Below, piece after piece: positions 12,580 to 23,575 of a stretch of DNA of 64,000 nt (positions are counted from its first letter, which is position 1; every line of letters begins with the position of its first letter). The notes below the pieces were generated by a model that was not told where the DNA came from, did no database searches, and worked only from the letters and a program-made list of their open reading frames with translations. Position numbers and translations under genes: made by a program. The DNA is taken from assembly GCA_016808115.1 (NCBI GenBank), contig JAEQBH010002959.1:1-64000 (forward strand), given 5' to 3'. This stretch comes from Tetrastigma voinierianum. Lineage: Eukaryota; Streptophyta; Magnoliopsida; Vitales; Vitaceae.

Positions 12580-13440
12580 CTCAGATCAATCTCTACACCT
12601 CATGATGCCTTCGACATATATGACATACAGAGGAATACTCGCGCCATCGCTAAAGAACTCGGGGGTCCCATCGATCCCCGACTGTAGATAGTCGTCACCG
12701 CACCCCGCCTCTATAACTCGCTTCGCTTCTTTCCGCCGCACCGTCCCGAGCTTTGTCGGGAAGTGCCCGGTGCACTCTTCCTCGCCTACCCGACACAAGG
12801 CCTATGCTTTGCTCAACTCTGCAGTCGCCTCAACTAAGTCCCCACCCATTATGAGGAACCGCGGCATGTACCAGACTCAGATCCTATGGCGCAATCCGGC
12901 CAAAACCTTTTGCACTTCATGGCTTCACGCCTGAATATATGGAACCAATCTAACTAGTTCCGAGAACCCTTCTTATGAATCCGGCACCATGTTCTTCCTG
13001 GGTTTCAACCGAAGGACTCCTAAATTTTTGAATCCTTATGACTCGGTGAAAGAACTGGCTGAATTCGCTAAATTGGTCCCATGATATGCCATCGTGATGC
13101 CTCCCTCTCCACATACCACCAATCCTTAGCCTGCCTTCCATCGTAAAACTCGGAAAACAAGACTCTTTACTCATCCGTGCAGCCCATAACTTTGTAAACC
13201 TTTTATCGACTACTAAACATAACCAAGCCGCTTCCATCACCATTGCCGCCATATGGCTCTCGCCCGCCAGACTTCTATTTGACTCTCCTGTGTTCTTCCG
13301 TAACCTCTCTAGGTTGTAGGAGGTCGCGACCGATGACGGGGTCACATGACTACTTATCCGTGCACCGCGGCCACTTCGCTTCCGCCAGAAATAATCCCGC
13401 ACTGAGCCCTCCGGTGGCTCGTACGGTCCAAACACCTACC
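12580..13440 (-). pseudogene. Element D gag, broken
   Basis: The minus-strand open frame 12,950-13,435 (161 residues) contains stretches typical of the retrotransposon gag domain, such as ISWDQFSEFSQFFHRVI, and MSKESCFPSFTMEG upstream of it. Frame changes are needed to follow the domain. A partial zinc knuckle (C-x2-C with an HH pair) follows near 12,590-12,620, where the last Cys is lost. Gag would form the particle and bind element RNA. A plus-strand frame at 13,243-13,467 is its shadow. Confidence 0.65.
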
Positions 13441-13660
13441 GCCGGAGGCCGATTCATAGAGGCGTAGTGGAACCAACTACGTGCTCATCTCTCTCAGTAC
13501 TGTGACGCCAGAGCCTCTCGGGAATAACTCTCCTGGGGACGCACTTACGTCCCTCTTCCCTCGACATAGTCGTATTTGTCCAAAATCAACTTTTAATACT
13601 TCTGAATCACTTCATATGTATGTACTTTAAACTTAAACATGCACGGGTTACAATACTTAT

Positions 13661-13672
13661 GCTCGATATCAC
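13661..13672 (-). other. Element D primer binding site
   Basis: Directly inside the 5' LTR the minus strand reads GTGATATCGAGCATAAG, close to the TGGTATCAGAGC site complementary to the 3' end of plant initiator Met tRNA. Position and sequence support the 13,673 LTR boundary. Confidence 0.6.
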
Positions 13673-16600
13673 TGACACACCCCACCCCCTTCCAAGGATG
13701 GATAGAAATGGCCACTCCACAAACCCCACCGTTACCTCAACGACTAGAAACTCCCGTGAAGCCGTAAGCCAGATTATTACAAAAACCTCCTATAAAAAAT
13801 TTTTCATTCTAAACTTATGATTTTATAAATTTCTAAGAAGATAACAACAAGATATGCATACATGTCCCAAATCCCGTATACATCTTAATTTACACTATAT
13901 CCAAAATATGGCAAACTAAAGACACCAACAATATTCTCACAAAACTACTCTATGTACATACATATGCTCCATTATACAAGTTCAAAGTATTTTTACACAA
14001 TATTTCTTAATTCTTACAAAGATTCAGGTACGTCGTAACAAATCCTATTATGCTCCAAATAGCCTTGCGTGACTTCAGACTGGAAAATAGTTTTTAAATA
14101 CAAAATAATGAGCTAAACGAGCCTGAGTGTATATGCTTTTATAAAAGGTTTTGCTTTTCCGTAAAACATCTCAAAAATGTAAAACTCTCTTTACAAATAT
14201 TTTAAGCTTTTCAAGCCAAGTTTCTGTAAAAACTTTCTAGCTTGCTTGCTTTTGTACTTGTTGTTTTTAAAAAGTTTATAAAACTTTAAATACTTGCTTG
14301 CTTGCTTTGGCTTTGCTTTTCAAAAGCTTATAAAACTCTCATTTCGCTTGCTTAGAAGTTTATAAAACTTCAAAACTTCTCTTTACTGTTGCTTTATCTT
14401 GCTTGAAAAGCTTAAAACCTTCACAAACCTTTGCTTTAAAAGCTCCTCAAAACTTTTTTCATAAAAATCGGTTTCCTGGCTCAACCGCATTCTTGAAAAT
14501 AAAACTGAGCCCAGCTCAACCGTTTGCTTTAAAATCCACTGAGTTTGGCCAACCGACAAGTAGAAATCTAAACCTGAGCTTCACCAACCGCTGCTTTTAA
14601 AACTCTCCTTAAGCTCACGACGGGGAACCACATTGATTTTTCAAAATCATATTATGCTTATAAAACATCAACCACCGGGAGGCCTATTTTCAAGCATCGT
14701 ATCTCTAAAGGAACCTAAGCCCGGCGACCGTGTCGGGCAAGGACCTCAACCGCATCACCTTTTTTTTCCAAGTGAATATGGTGAATCAGATTCAGATCAT
14801 CATACCTTAGTTAGAGCTCATAATGAGTATACTTCAGACGTGTCACGGCCTCCTTTAAATGCATGATGTATGTCCCAAGCTCTGCCGATCAGTGCAAAAC
14901 TAAATGCATGTATGAGATCCTAACACCACCGTGCACGTACGAATACCTGACCGGTTTTCGCTTAGAACTAGTGGAAGGCCCGTTTTCACAAACATTCTTG
15001 CTTGCTTGTTTTTTTGAAAATGGTTTTACAATTTAAAACCATTTGCTTGCTTGCTTGAAAATGGTTTAAATTATTCAAACCATTTACTTACTTCGTTGTC
15101 GAAGATGGTTTACAATTTGGTAAACCATTTATTTATTTCTTTTCAAAAATGGTTTAACTCAAAACCATTCGTTGCTTTCTAATTCATCGTTTGTTTTTGA
15201 AAATGGTTTGAACTCAAACCACGTAAATACTAGCCAAGAAAAACAAATTTTTATAATAATAATAATAATAATAATAATACACTAAGATTTAAATGAGTTT
15301 TGTAATTGTCTCTTTGTTGCTTAACTCCAGCACAGCTCCACACTTATCTCAGCCTTTGCTTTTAGCCTACACACTGGAAGCGTATTAGATCACACACGTC
15401 GAAGACAACCAAGCAATTTGCACACTTTCGATGCATAAATTAAAATTTTCGTAGTAACATGCGCCCCAAATGCCATTCACGTGCATATGGCTAGATTCTA
15501 GACTACAAAGGGACTTCATATAGTCTAAAAACACCCGAAAAACATTTGCACTCGTCCGGGATCATTCCTCGAATAAAACCCGAATTTTAACCAAACCTGC
15601 CGAAATGGGCCCCAAATTCAGCCCGATCGTCCGAAAATAGTCCCAAAATTTCCTAAAATTTCTTAAAAATCTCCTAAACTCATTTAAAAATTTCAGGATC
15701 GAATTTATGGCCCTAAGAATATTCCCAAGCCATTATATAGCCTTGGCTCGAAATAATACAAGTAGGAAAATTTCCCACCTCTTCAAGTTTGACAAAAGCC
15801 AAGATTTTGGTGTCCACGCAGAGGCCTTCGGGCCGCTGCAGAGTAACTTAAACTTTAACCGAAAAATTCCGACCACTAAACGACGCATCCCGGTAAAAAC
15901 TAAAAATTCGTATTGCGACATTTACCCGACCCCTGCGGAAATCCTCGCGGTGACTCACGCACTCTCGTCGCGCAGCACTTTCCGGCGGTTTATCCCGACA
16001 CGAATCCGACTACGATTTGTAAACTGAGAAATAAACCAAGAGAAGAAAATTTTAAAAATCTCCTCCTCGCACCGACGCCTCTCGCCGCTTGATTTTACTT
16101 TCTTTTGTTTTTTTGTCTTTTTTTTTTTTTTTTTTTTTTTTATTCTCTTTGTATGGGAATCTACATATCCTTTTTCTTTCTTTCGTCGTCTCATTTCAAC
16201 CTAAACAATTTATTTTGTCCCTGCCTTCAATTCTTTCTTTATCCTAATTAAATATTCTTAACTATTTGTCATTTTTCTAATTTTTCAAAATCCGTTTGCC
16301 ACTTTAAACCCTGTCGCTCTAGAAATTGAAATATCTCGACCGCCCCGAATTTAACGAACTTTCCTAGTGCATTAGATTGGCGAGATCAGAACTTAACTGG
16401 GCACAACTGGCTTCATTATCCGAGATTCAGAGGGATCTTTCAGACTTCCCTAAAAATTTCGCAATTCATTATTATTAATTTACTATTTAAACTTCCATTA
16501 ATTATACTTTTTACCCCCTCAACTTTCCTTAATCAGAATTTGTCCTCAAGCATTTAAATATCAGAATCCAACTCAAATTCCTACCATGCCCAATTCACCT

Positions 16601-16750
16601 TAATTACGCCTTATATATCCTTTCAAACGACCATCAGACTCGGGGTTTAATACCACAAATTCCTGTTCCATAAACTCATTTCTACTTTAATTCTCCAAAA
16701 TAATATAATGACACTTTGTGATTTTATACACTCCCTACAAGATTAAGTAC
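13673..16750 (-). mobile_element. Element D 5' LTR (right copy)
   Basis: Starts TGACACACCCCACCCCC, collinear with 5,900-8,985, with the same palindrome array (15,011-15,222), (AAT)n run (15,253-15,279), TATA candidate (15,731-15,742) and T-tract (about 16,110-16,140, longer here). Similarity holds to ACAAGATTAAGTA at about 16,750. The expected GGTGTTACA end is not seen, so the outer end is deleted or altered. The two LTRs differ by many small indels plus substitutions. Lys-rich minus-strand frames across the T-tract are not genes. Confidence 0.8.
15011..15222. repeat. Palindrome array in element D 5' LTR
   Basis: Sister of 7,231-7,438: repeated AAATGGTTT and AAACCATTT arms with TTGC spacers. 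Arm sequence is conserved while spacer length varies. Confidence 0.75.
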
Positions 16751-16769
16751 TTGCATAATTTTTGACTTA

Positions 16770-17030
16770 AGATAAAGAAGGGTCAGTCTTACCTGCAAAA
16801 TTTAATAACTCAATCTTGCTTTCACTTGGAACCGAATTTACCCATTTCCTATCTTATAACACCAAAATAGAAATTTAATGCATAAATTCCATATGATCAC
16901 CCATAATAGCTCGGACTGCCACTTTGACAGCCCAAAATCCTTCGTGGTTCTACCACCCTAATCTCATGTTTAGATCATCCTTACTTTTCATTCCCCACTT
17001 TTCCATACAATCACATGATTTAAAAAGCAA
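16770..17030 (-). mobile_element. LTR copy C, right part, resuming after element D
   Basis: AGAAGGGTCAGTC and then CACTTGGAACCGAATTT...CCCATTTCCTATCTTATAA align with solo LTR E at about 42,114-42,215 (AGAAGGTCAGCTCC, then TTTGGAACCGAATCCCAC). This is the continuation expected after 5,899. It runs into TA array 2, so the last roughly 780 bases of this LTR are absent. Confidence 0.7.
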
Positions 17031-17385
17031 CTATATATAGATTTATATGTATATAGATATATATGTGATAACTATATATATATATACATATCTATATATA
17101 TAAATACATATATATAGATATATTCTATATATATTTATATATAGATATCTATATAGATATATCTATATATATAGTTCATATAGATTTCTATATATATTTA
17201 TATATACATCTATATAAATCTATATAGTTGGGTCTATATATAAATATCTATATAGATATATCTATATATCTATATATAAATATCTATATAGGATATTATA
17301 TCATCTTATATATATAGATTTTATATAGTAGATATCTATATATATAGATAACTATAGTATATATATGGTATATATATATATATAG

Positions 17386-17422
<37 letters not shown>

Positions 17423-17617
17423 ATTATCTATATATATATATATATACATATCTATATACATATCTATATATAGATATATCTATAGATATATATATATATA
17501 TATATAGATATATCTATATGTATATATCTATATATTATCTATATATCTATATCTATATATATATAGATATATAGATAGGCCTATAAGGCCTATATGTATA
17601 TGTATATATATCTATAT
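17031..17617. repeat. TA/GATA low-complexity array 2
   Basis: About 590 bases of TATATAGATATCTATATA-like sequence. It truncates LTR copy C on its left. No coding meaning. Confidence 0.95.
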
Positions 17618-17839
17618 AAGACAAGTGATATCCTTAAAATCCAAAAGATTTTAAGAAGGTAAATAGAATTTCTATACAAAACTGAATTTTTCTAGATCCT
17701 TCTATGACAAACTGATTTCTCCGTTGAATCTCGGCCTCACAAAATTTAGTTACCACGTCGAATTTCGTTGGATTCCGAGGTGGTCGGGATTTCACGCTTC
17801 AGGGCGAAGATGCCTGGATGACACATGGCAAGTTAAGGG
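17618..17839. other. Unassigned 220-bp spacer
   Basis: Single-copy within the window, of mixed composition, ending ...GGCAAGTTAAGGG directly before the TGTGACGCCCC terminus of LTR copy K. I see no motif or long open frame and no match to the LTR families here. It may be remnant flank or a decayed element. Confidence 0.4.
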
Positions 17840-18030
17840 TGTGACGCCCCCAAACTCCACCGTTGACTACCCAACCCGCTGACGCGGAATGCTCCGTGAC
17901 CCGACATTTTTTACTAAAATCTGCGAGCCCTCAGACGGAAGCTCTACCCAAATACAAAACTAGTATAAACCCGCATTCACCGTTCCAATCAACAATATAT
18001 AAATAGATAGAACCAATACTAGTAGCTCAC
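17840..18030 (-). mobile_element. LTR copy K, left terminal part
   Basis: Begins TGTGACGCCCCCAAAC, the full terminus of this LTR superfamily, then CCGTTGACTACCCA, GTGACCCGACA and GCTCTACCCAAATACAAAA as in E, B and C. After about 18,030 the similarity fades. The other part of K lies beyond the SINE and H1 at 21,848-23,575. The segment 18,031-18,190 between K and the SINE shows nothing I can identify. Confidence 0.65.
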
Positions 18031-18192
18031 TTATACGTAGATGCCTCTATCGACTGGGACCCTAGTCCCGGGGTCTGAATCTCCGAGAGCAAGAACTTCA
18101 CGAATGCGACATCCTATGAGTGAGCCCAACTAAGGGTACCATGAGGTGGTCACGGCTACGTGGCCCGCACAATGTGCCACGCCTTTATCAAG

Positions 18193-18380
18193 GTCCACAC
18201 CTCGTGACCACTCAGGGTGCCCCTCTTCAGTGGCCCACTCAGGGGTCCACCTTCAGAACTACCGGGTGCCCTTCAAAATCCCACCCACAGAACACTCGCC
18301 TCCCAGTATTTTTCGCTCCGTAGAGACTCAACCCGTGATCTGTAAATAAGGTCCAATGGGGAGATCTCTACTACCAATCG
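18193..18380 (-). mobile_element. tRNA-derived SINE, copy 1 (diverged)
   Basis: Aligns piecewise with copy 2 at 28,620: GGTCCACACCTCGTGACCA, then GGGTCCACCTTCAG, then GAGACTCAACCCG in the place of the B-box complement, then ATGGGGAGATCTCTACTACC at the right end. On the minus strand it starts GGTAGTAGAGAT. The B box is degraded relative to copy 2. It sits between K and solo LTR H1. Confidence 0.55.
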
Positions 18381-18384
18381 AGCT

Positions 18385-21300
18385 TAATTAAACCCCAACC
18401 TTATCAATGTTATAATAGTAGTTATTTGAACCGATGGAGGTCAATGATGTGGCTTAGGTGATTATAATCTAGAACGCTCGATGCATCACTGGGCATGAAG
18501 TGAAAATTTCTGAAAATCAAACTGTATTTCAATGAATAGTGATTTTTTCTATTTCATCCTGATGGAGGGGTTGCAAAGGATTTTACAGTACCTCAGCTTC
18601 CTATGACTTTGAACCGATATTTAGAAGAGAATAGGAGATTTATAAATAGTGATTCTGGACCTAAAATTGAGTCTCTGTGGTCAAATTTTTCTGAAATTGG
18701 GCCTAACAAGAAAATGTCCTAATCAAATCATGTAGCCCAACTAAACTCGAAACTAAGTGAAACCCGGGTCCGTTTGATAGTTTCCAGGGTGATCCGAATC
18801 GTATCTGGCTAATACGCTATTGTCCGACTTCGATTTTAATGATTTTAAATCGACTGCATTTTCGTAGCCCGGAATTCACTGTGAAGGATTTCACTGAATA
18901 ATTCATGGTTAATTTGAAGTTAGACGACCATAGAATATTTTTGACATTTAATCTGCATAAAAGCAAGATAAGTGAAACCGGCTAAGTCGCTATGCTTAGA
19001 TATTTTATTACGAAACAATTAAAACCTTCTTACCTACTAAGTTATGATTTAAATAATGTGGTAACACGCCTCATGAGAATGGAATCAATGAGAAGCTTGG
19101 ATAAAAGTGTAAACCACTTTAAACTAACCAATGGAATTATTTAATTATGGGTACTTTGGAAGAATATTTGTGCCCAAAATTAAAGATTTAAGTGCTCCAA
19201 AGAGAGGAGATCACGTCCAGGTTTAAGGGAGAGAAAGGAGAAAGAGAGAAAAAGAAAGGGAAGAAAGGAGAAAGATGGTATAAAGTGGTAGCAGTTTGCA
19301 GAGAATTTATTCTCTTCAAGCTTCCAAGTGAGCTCCAAGGAATGCTGAAGAGAAGACAAGGAAACCCAAGAAACAAGTGCAAAGTTTTTCGGCGGGAAAG
19401 TTGGATTTTTATGCTTTTCATGCCTATGATTTGATTTCTTGTATGGATGTTAAATTAAGCAGATTTATGGTCAGAATGACGGTTTATTTTGAGATAAATC
19501 TGAGAAAGCCATGGATTAGATTAGGTTTTGAAAAATCAAGTGAGTAAGGGTTAGGGTTTGATAGTGAATTGTGTGTGATATGTTGAAATGGGTATAATGC
19601 ATCAGATTTATGTTTAGAGGAGAAAAAATGGAAGAGAAACACATTTTTTGGTCAATTTTTAAGTAGCAGTCTCGGTACAGGAAATGTCCTTGTTTTCTGT
19701 TTTGACCAGTTTTGGTATTTTCTGGGCCATAACTTGCCCAACTTGATCCTATTTTGAGTGATTCAAGTTTCTATTACAATAGACTTCTAGAGGAAAAATT
19801 TATCTGAAGGAAGTTTAAGCAAATTGTAATCTTAAAAGTGCTCAGAAAATGGTTCAAAGTGGTTTATATGTGCAGATTATGTTCTGCCAAACTGAGTCAT
19901 ATGTTGTGCAGATTGTGTTATGTGGTTGAGGGCTTTGAGACGGAATTTAAATTGAAAATTTAAAGAGATGTTATTTGATATATCAAGAACTGATCTGGAG
20001 AGTTTCATAAATTTTGAAGACCGTTTGAATAATTTTTGAGTCATAAAGTCTATAGGGTATGGTTGGAAAAAGGTTGGCCAAAATGAATGAGTTTTTAGTG
20101 CTTAAGAGTAATTTGTTCATTTGGCTTTAAAATGAATGTATGGTGGATTAAAATGGAAGCTATGATTAATGTATAGTTGTGATTTTCTTGGAAAAGGGTG
20201 AAAAGGATGATCAGATCGGAACGGGAACTCACCGGAAGTGTTTTGAATTGAGCTTGAACTGTGAGTGAAAATGATATTTTGAGAATTTAGTTTAAAGTGA
20301 ATGTTTTACGTTAAACTGAAAGTTTAATGTAAATTTTTATGTAAATGTTAAGGTGCAGGAATGTTTTATATTGCATTGTTTTATTCGTGATCAATGCATA
20401 TATTTATATGTGTATTAAATATGTATGCATATGTTAAGGTATTATGAAAGTTTAAAATGTTTAAAGTATGCATATGTGTTTTTAATGATAGCAAAGGATT
20501 TAAATGTATTTATAAATGCATTTTGAAGAAATGTTTTATCGATGGTTACCCTAAACCCCCTATGACTGATATGACTGAGTATCTACCAAGCATTTTGGGG
20601 CGTAAGGATTTAGAGTAAAGTTATAAAGTTACTAACCTATGGAGTGAATAAGGCTGCCTGTGGCATTATCCTACACGTGATAAAGTACTGCACTCGGAAC
20701 CCTATGCAAGCGTGAGTTTCAGCCGTAGTGGTTATGACTGACCAGATCTGCCCTCACTGGCCAAGACTTAAACTGCCTGTGTTTATTCCCCCGGGTTCCA
20801 TCGTAAATTGAGCAGAAATAAAGAAAAAGAAAGTTTACGCATTTTAATGTTTAAGGCATAAAATGATTTTAAATGTATAAGTATTTATTGAAAGAAGTTT
20901 AAGGCATAAATGCTTAAAGCATAAATGGGATTTTAAATGCATAAGTATTTATTGAAATAAAGTTTAAGGCATAAATACTTAAAGCATAAATGGATTTTAA
21001 AATGCATAAGTATTTTATTGAAATAAAGTTTAAGGCATAAATGTTTAAAGCATAAATTCGATTTTAATGGTATAAGTATTTATTGAAAGAAAGTTTAAGG
21101 CATAATGTTTAATGTATAAAATGGATTTTAATTGTATAAGTATGTATTACTCTTTGGTATATAATCGGAAATGTTATCTAAATGAAAATGTACACCACCG
21201 GTCTTCAGCTCATTCTTTCCATATGTTTCCAAAATATTTTCGTAGACCCGAGACAGTAGGTTTCCAGAGTACCTCCGCGTTGCTGAGTCGAGCCATCGAG

Positions 21301-21847
21301 AAGACGACGCATGTGGAACCGCATTGTATAAATAGTCGTGATATTTTATATGTCGACAATTTTCCATGATCTATGCATATATGGATATATTTTGAAATGA
21401 ATTACTTAGCGTCGGGCCTTAAGTCCCACTTGCCCAAATTTTTTTGATACAAATGTGCATGGAATTGAAGAAGTAAATGTTTTGGATAACAAATGAATAA
21501 AGGTATATGGTATATATATTTGGTTGATTGAGTTATGGACGAGGAGGTCCTACAACTAAGTTGAAAATTTTGAATATAGAAGTGTTTTTAAATGCTTATG
21601 CGGTGTACTTGTAATCTTGGGAAAGTCCGAAAAACAGGAAACTCGCCAATTTTTCCGAAAATGCAAGTGTTTGAAAGAAAAAAAAAAAATTTATCACTTC
21701 ACTTCCGCATTTTATAAAGATATGTTAAAGACTCGTAAAGGGGTTCGCTTCCCATGGATTTTATTTGATCAAGTTGAGGAAAAGTTTCTACATCCATCGA
21801 GGTCTGAGGTCCTCTGTTCATGAGGTTAATCCCGGCCCGATCCTTCA
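18385..21847 (+). mobile_element. Solo LTR H1 (H family, plus orientation)
   Basis: Collinear along its whole length, inverted, with H2 (29,196-32,663), of nearly the same size (3.46 kb). Its left end (TTAATTAAACCCCAACC) corresponds to TGTAAAACCCCTGACC, with the TG lost. Its right end GATCCTTCA matches the H2 terminus. ATCG flanks both sides (18,377-18,380 and 21,848-21,851), a possible short target duplication. No internal region adjoins, which is expected after LTR-LTR recombination. It splits LTR copy K. Short frames within it are not credible genes. Confidence 0.75.
20832..21150 (+). repeat. About 65-bp tandem repeat in LTR H1
   Basis: Five imperfect units built on GTTTAAGGCATAAATG, AAAGCATAAATGG, ATTTTAAATGCATAAGTATT and TATTGAAATAAA. 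The same array is at 29,885-30,205 in H2 and 34,205-34,455 in H3, on the opposite strand. Confidence 0.85.
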
Positions 21848-23575
21848 ATCGCCTCTAAGCTGGCTACCACCACCCAAGGCGCGCTGTAATGTTCATTCTT
21901 AAACACATTCAAGCAAATGCATGATCCTACTAATGCCTATATGACTAACTCGATCCCGAGTCCATCGACTCCTCTCACACTCGCCAAGCCTCAGATGAGA
22001 ATTCATTGATCATTAGTGGACAACCCTCCATGTATATATATATCACCTGGGCCGCTTCGACGACATATATTATTTAATTGTGGATCACCCTCCGATGAAT
22101 ATCAACTACGTCCACGATTTATTTTAGTTTGTTTGTGGATCAATTCTCCATGAATAAATATCAACTGGCCGCCCGACATTGATATTATTTGGGCTTTGAC
22201 TACCTTCCGATCATTTAATATTTTTACTAATTCCTCCGAACCATTTTTCCCCGTACTCATCTCGTGCACTAACTCTATAATCCTGTGATGCTCATGCATA
22301 TGGAATGCATGTATGCTAATCCCATTGGCGCCTAATCACATGCAAATATATAACATGAATATACGCATAAAAAATTAAATCACACAACATGTTATGTAAT
22401 TATCATTTCAAACATCAAAATTAGCTCATGGGCTAATAATCACACACGAGCAATTTAATTTAAATCACTTTCGCCAAACACCTATTTTCACGAAAATATA
22501 TTTTCAAGATATTCCCGTGAATAAAGCGAAACCTCGCTTACTATTCCCCTAAAATCAAGAAAACACGGGCTCACCTCAAAGAACCCGAATCCACTACCAT
22601 ATCTCCCGGCCCAATGCATACCAAACAACCATTTATCACACAAGTTAAAAACCAACCCACTCCAACACTTAATGAAATTGCGGAGCAACAATGGCCGCTC
22701 CATTCTTCCTCCAAAATTTAACACTGGCCCGTGTTTTAGGCCCGATCAAGCGGCCCATTCCCGACCTTTGTAATATAAATAAATGATTTAAAGCAACATT
22801 GACACCCAAATGTTCCACCGATTTTTCTCAAGGGGCCACTGCTATTCCAAAAAACCCAAACACTTCACAAATTCGGTCTCATGTTTTTGACTCCATCAAA
22901 CGGCCCTCACGCCAAATGAACCAAACATTGAAAAACCCTGTAAATGGGAATAAAACGCAAGTAGGGAGGAAAATCCTACCTCGAGTTGTCAAAACTCGCA
23001 AACCCGGTCCACACAGAGCCCGCTCCGCGCAGAACGCCCTTCAGGTTGAAGACCGCCACCCGCGACTCGCAAATCCAGAGAAGCCCTCTCTCTCTAAAGT
23101 TTTTAAAATGGAGTTATCGCATCACTCAAAAATGGTTTCCCACTTTTTTCGCTAAATGAGGGAGATGAATTGTCATTTCATTTTCTTGTCTTTTATGACT
23201 TAAAATCAACTCCATAATACCCATTATGTCCCTCTTTCTCGTGATTTGATATCTCTAAGACTATCTCTAGCCCACTTCATCATTTCTCTACTCATACCAC
23301 TTGTTATATTACGAGCACGTTATACGACTCTCACACATCGAACCGGATGACCAAGACCGAAACGCGACGCCGAAAAACGTGCCGACCCGACCTGCCTCTA
23401 AAATTATGAAATTTTACGTGCTAACTAGATTTCGCGAGATCGATTCCAACTGGCAGACAATCCGCTTCATCATCCAAGACCTGTGAGAATTAATTACTGA
23501 CTTTAACTGTAATTACAATTTTCAGAATTGCACTACGACGGCTTTTATTCCGTAAAATCAAATTTCTGCTCCACA
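21848..23575 (-). mobile_element. LTR copy K, right part (F-type, minus)
   Basis: Reverse complement of the F-type LTR: GGCTACCACCACCC (about 21,861), CAAGCAAATGCATGATCCTA (about 21,911), CTCTCACACTCGCCAAGCCT (about 21,973), the inverted 60-base array (22,010-22,210), CATATGGAATGCATG (about 22,297), then AAACCCTGTAAATGGGAATA (about 22,932). It ends near GCTCCACA at 23,575, where E ends GTCTTACA. Outer flanks of K (AAGGG and GCGGA) do not match, so no target duplication is claimed. Confidence 0.65.

Larger units (their letters stand above)
5900..16769 (-). mobile_element. Element D: complete minus-strand Ty3/gypsy chromovirus (Tekay/Del-like)
   Basis: Two collinear repeats of about 3.1 kb flank a 4.7 kb internal region. 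On the minus strand the order is 5' LTR, primer site, gag, protease, reverse transcriptase, RNase H, integrase, a C-terminal chromodomain-like tail, polypurine tract and 3' LTR. Order, motifs and LTR length fit the Tekay/Del chromovirus lineage of plants. All proteins are interrupted. The left end (TGACACACC at 5,900) is clear. The right end is fuzzy: LTR identity fades near 16,735 and host LTR C resumes near 16,770, so no target duplication could be assigned. Confidence 0.85.

Noticed and set aside
15955..16194. Lys-rich minus-strand open frame (also 8,181-8,405)
   Set aside because: Translation of the T-tract inside element D LTRs.
19548..19562. Telomere-like GGGTTAGGGTTTG
   Set aside because: Only about two units, embedded in the H LTR and repeated at the same place in H2 and H3.
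20832..21150. CRISPR-like array
   Set aside because: Units of about 65 bases are contiguous tandem repeats without unique spacers, inside a plant LTR.
22799..23155. A 118-residue plus-strand open frame
   Set aside because: It falls in LTR copy K; the matching region in E, B and F is not open in the same frame and shows no protein motif.
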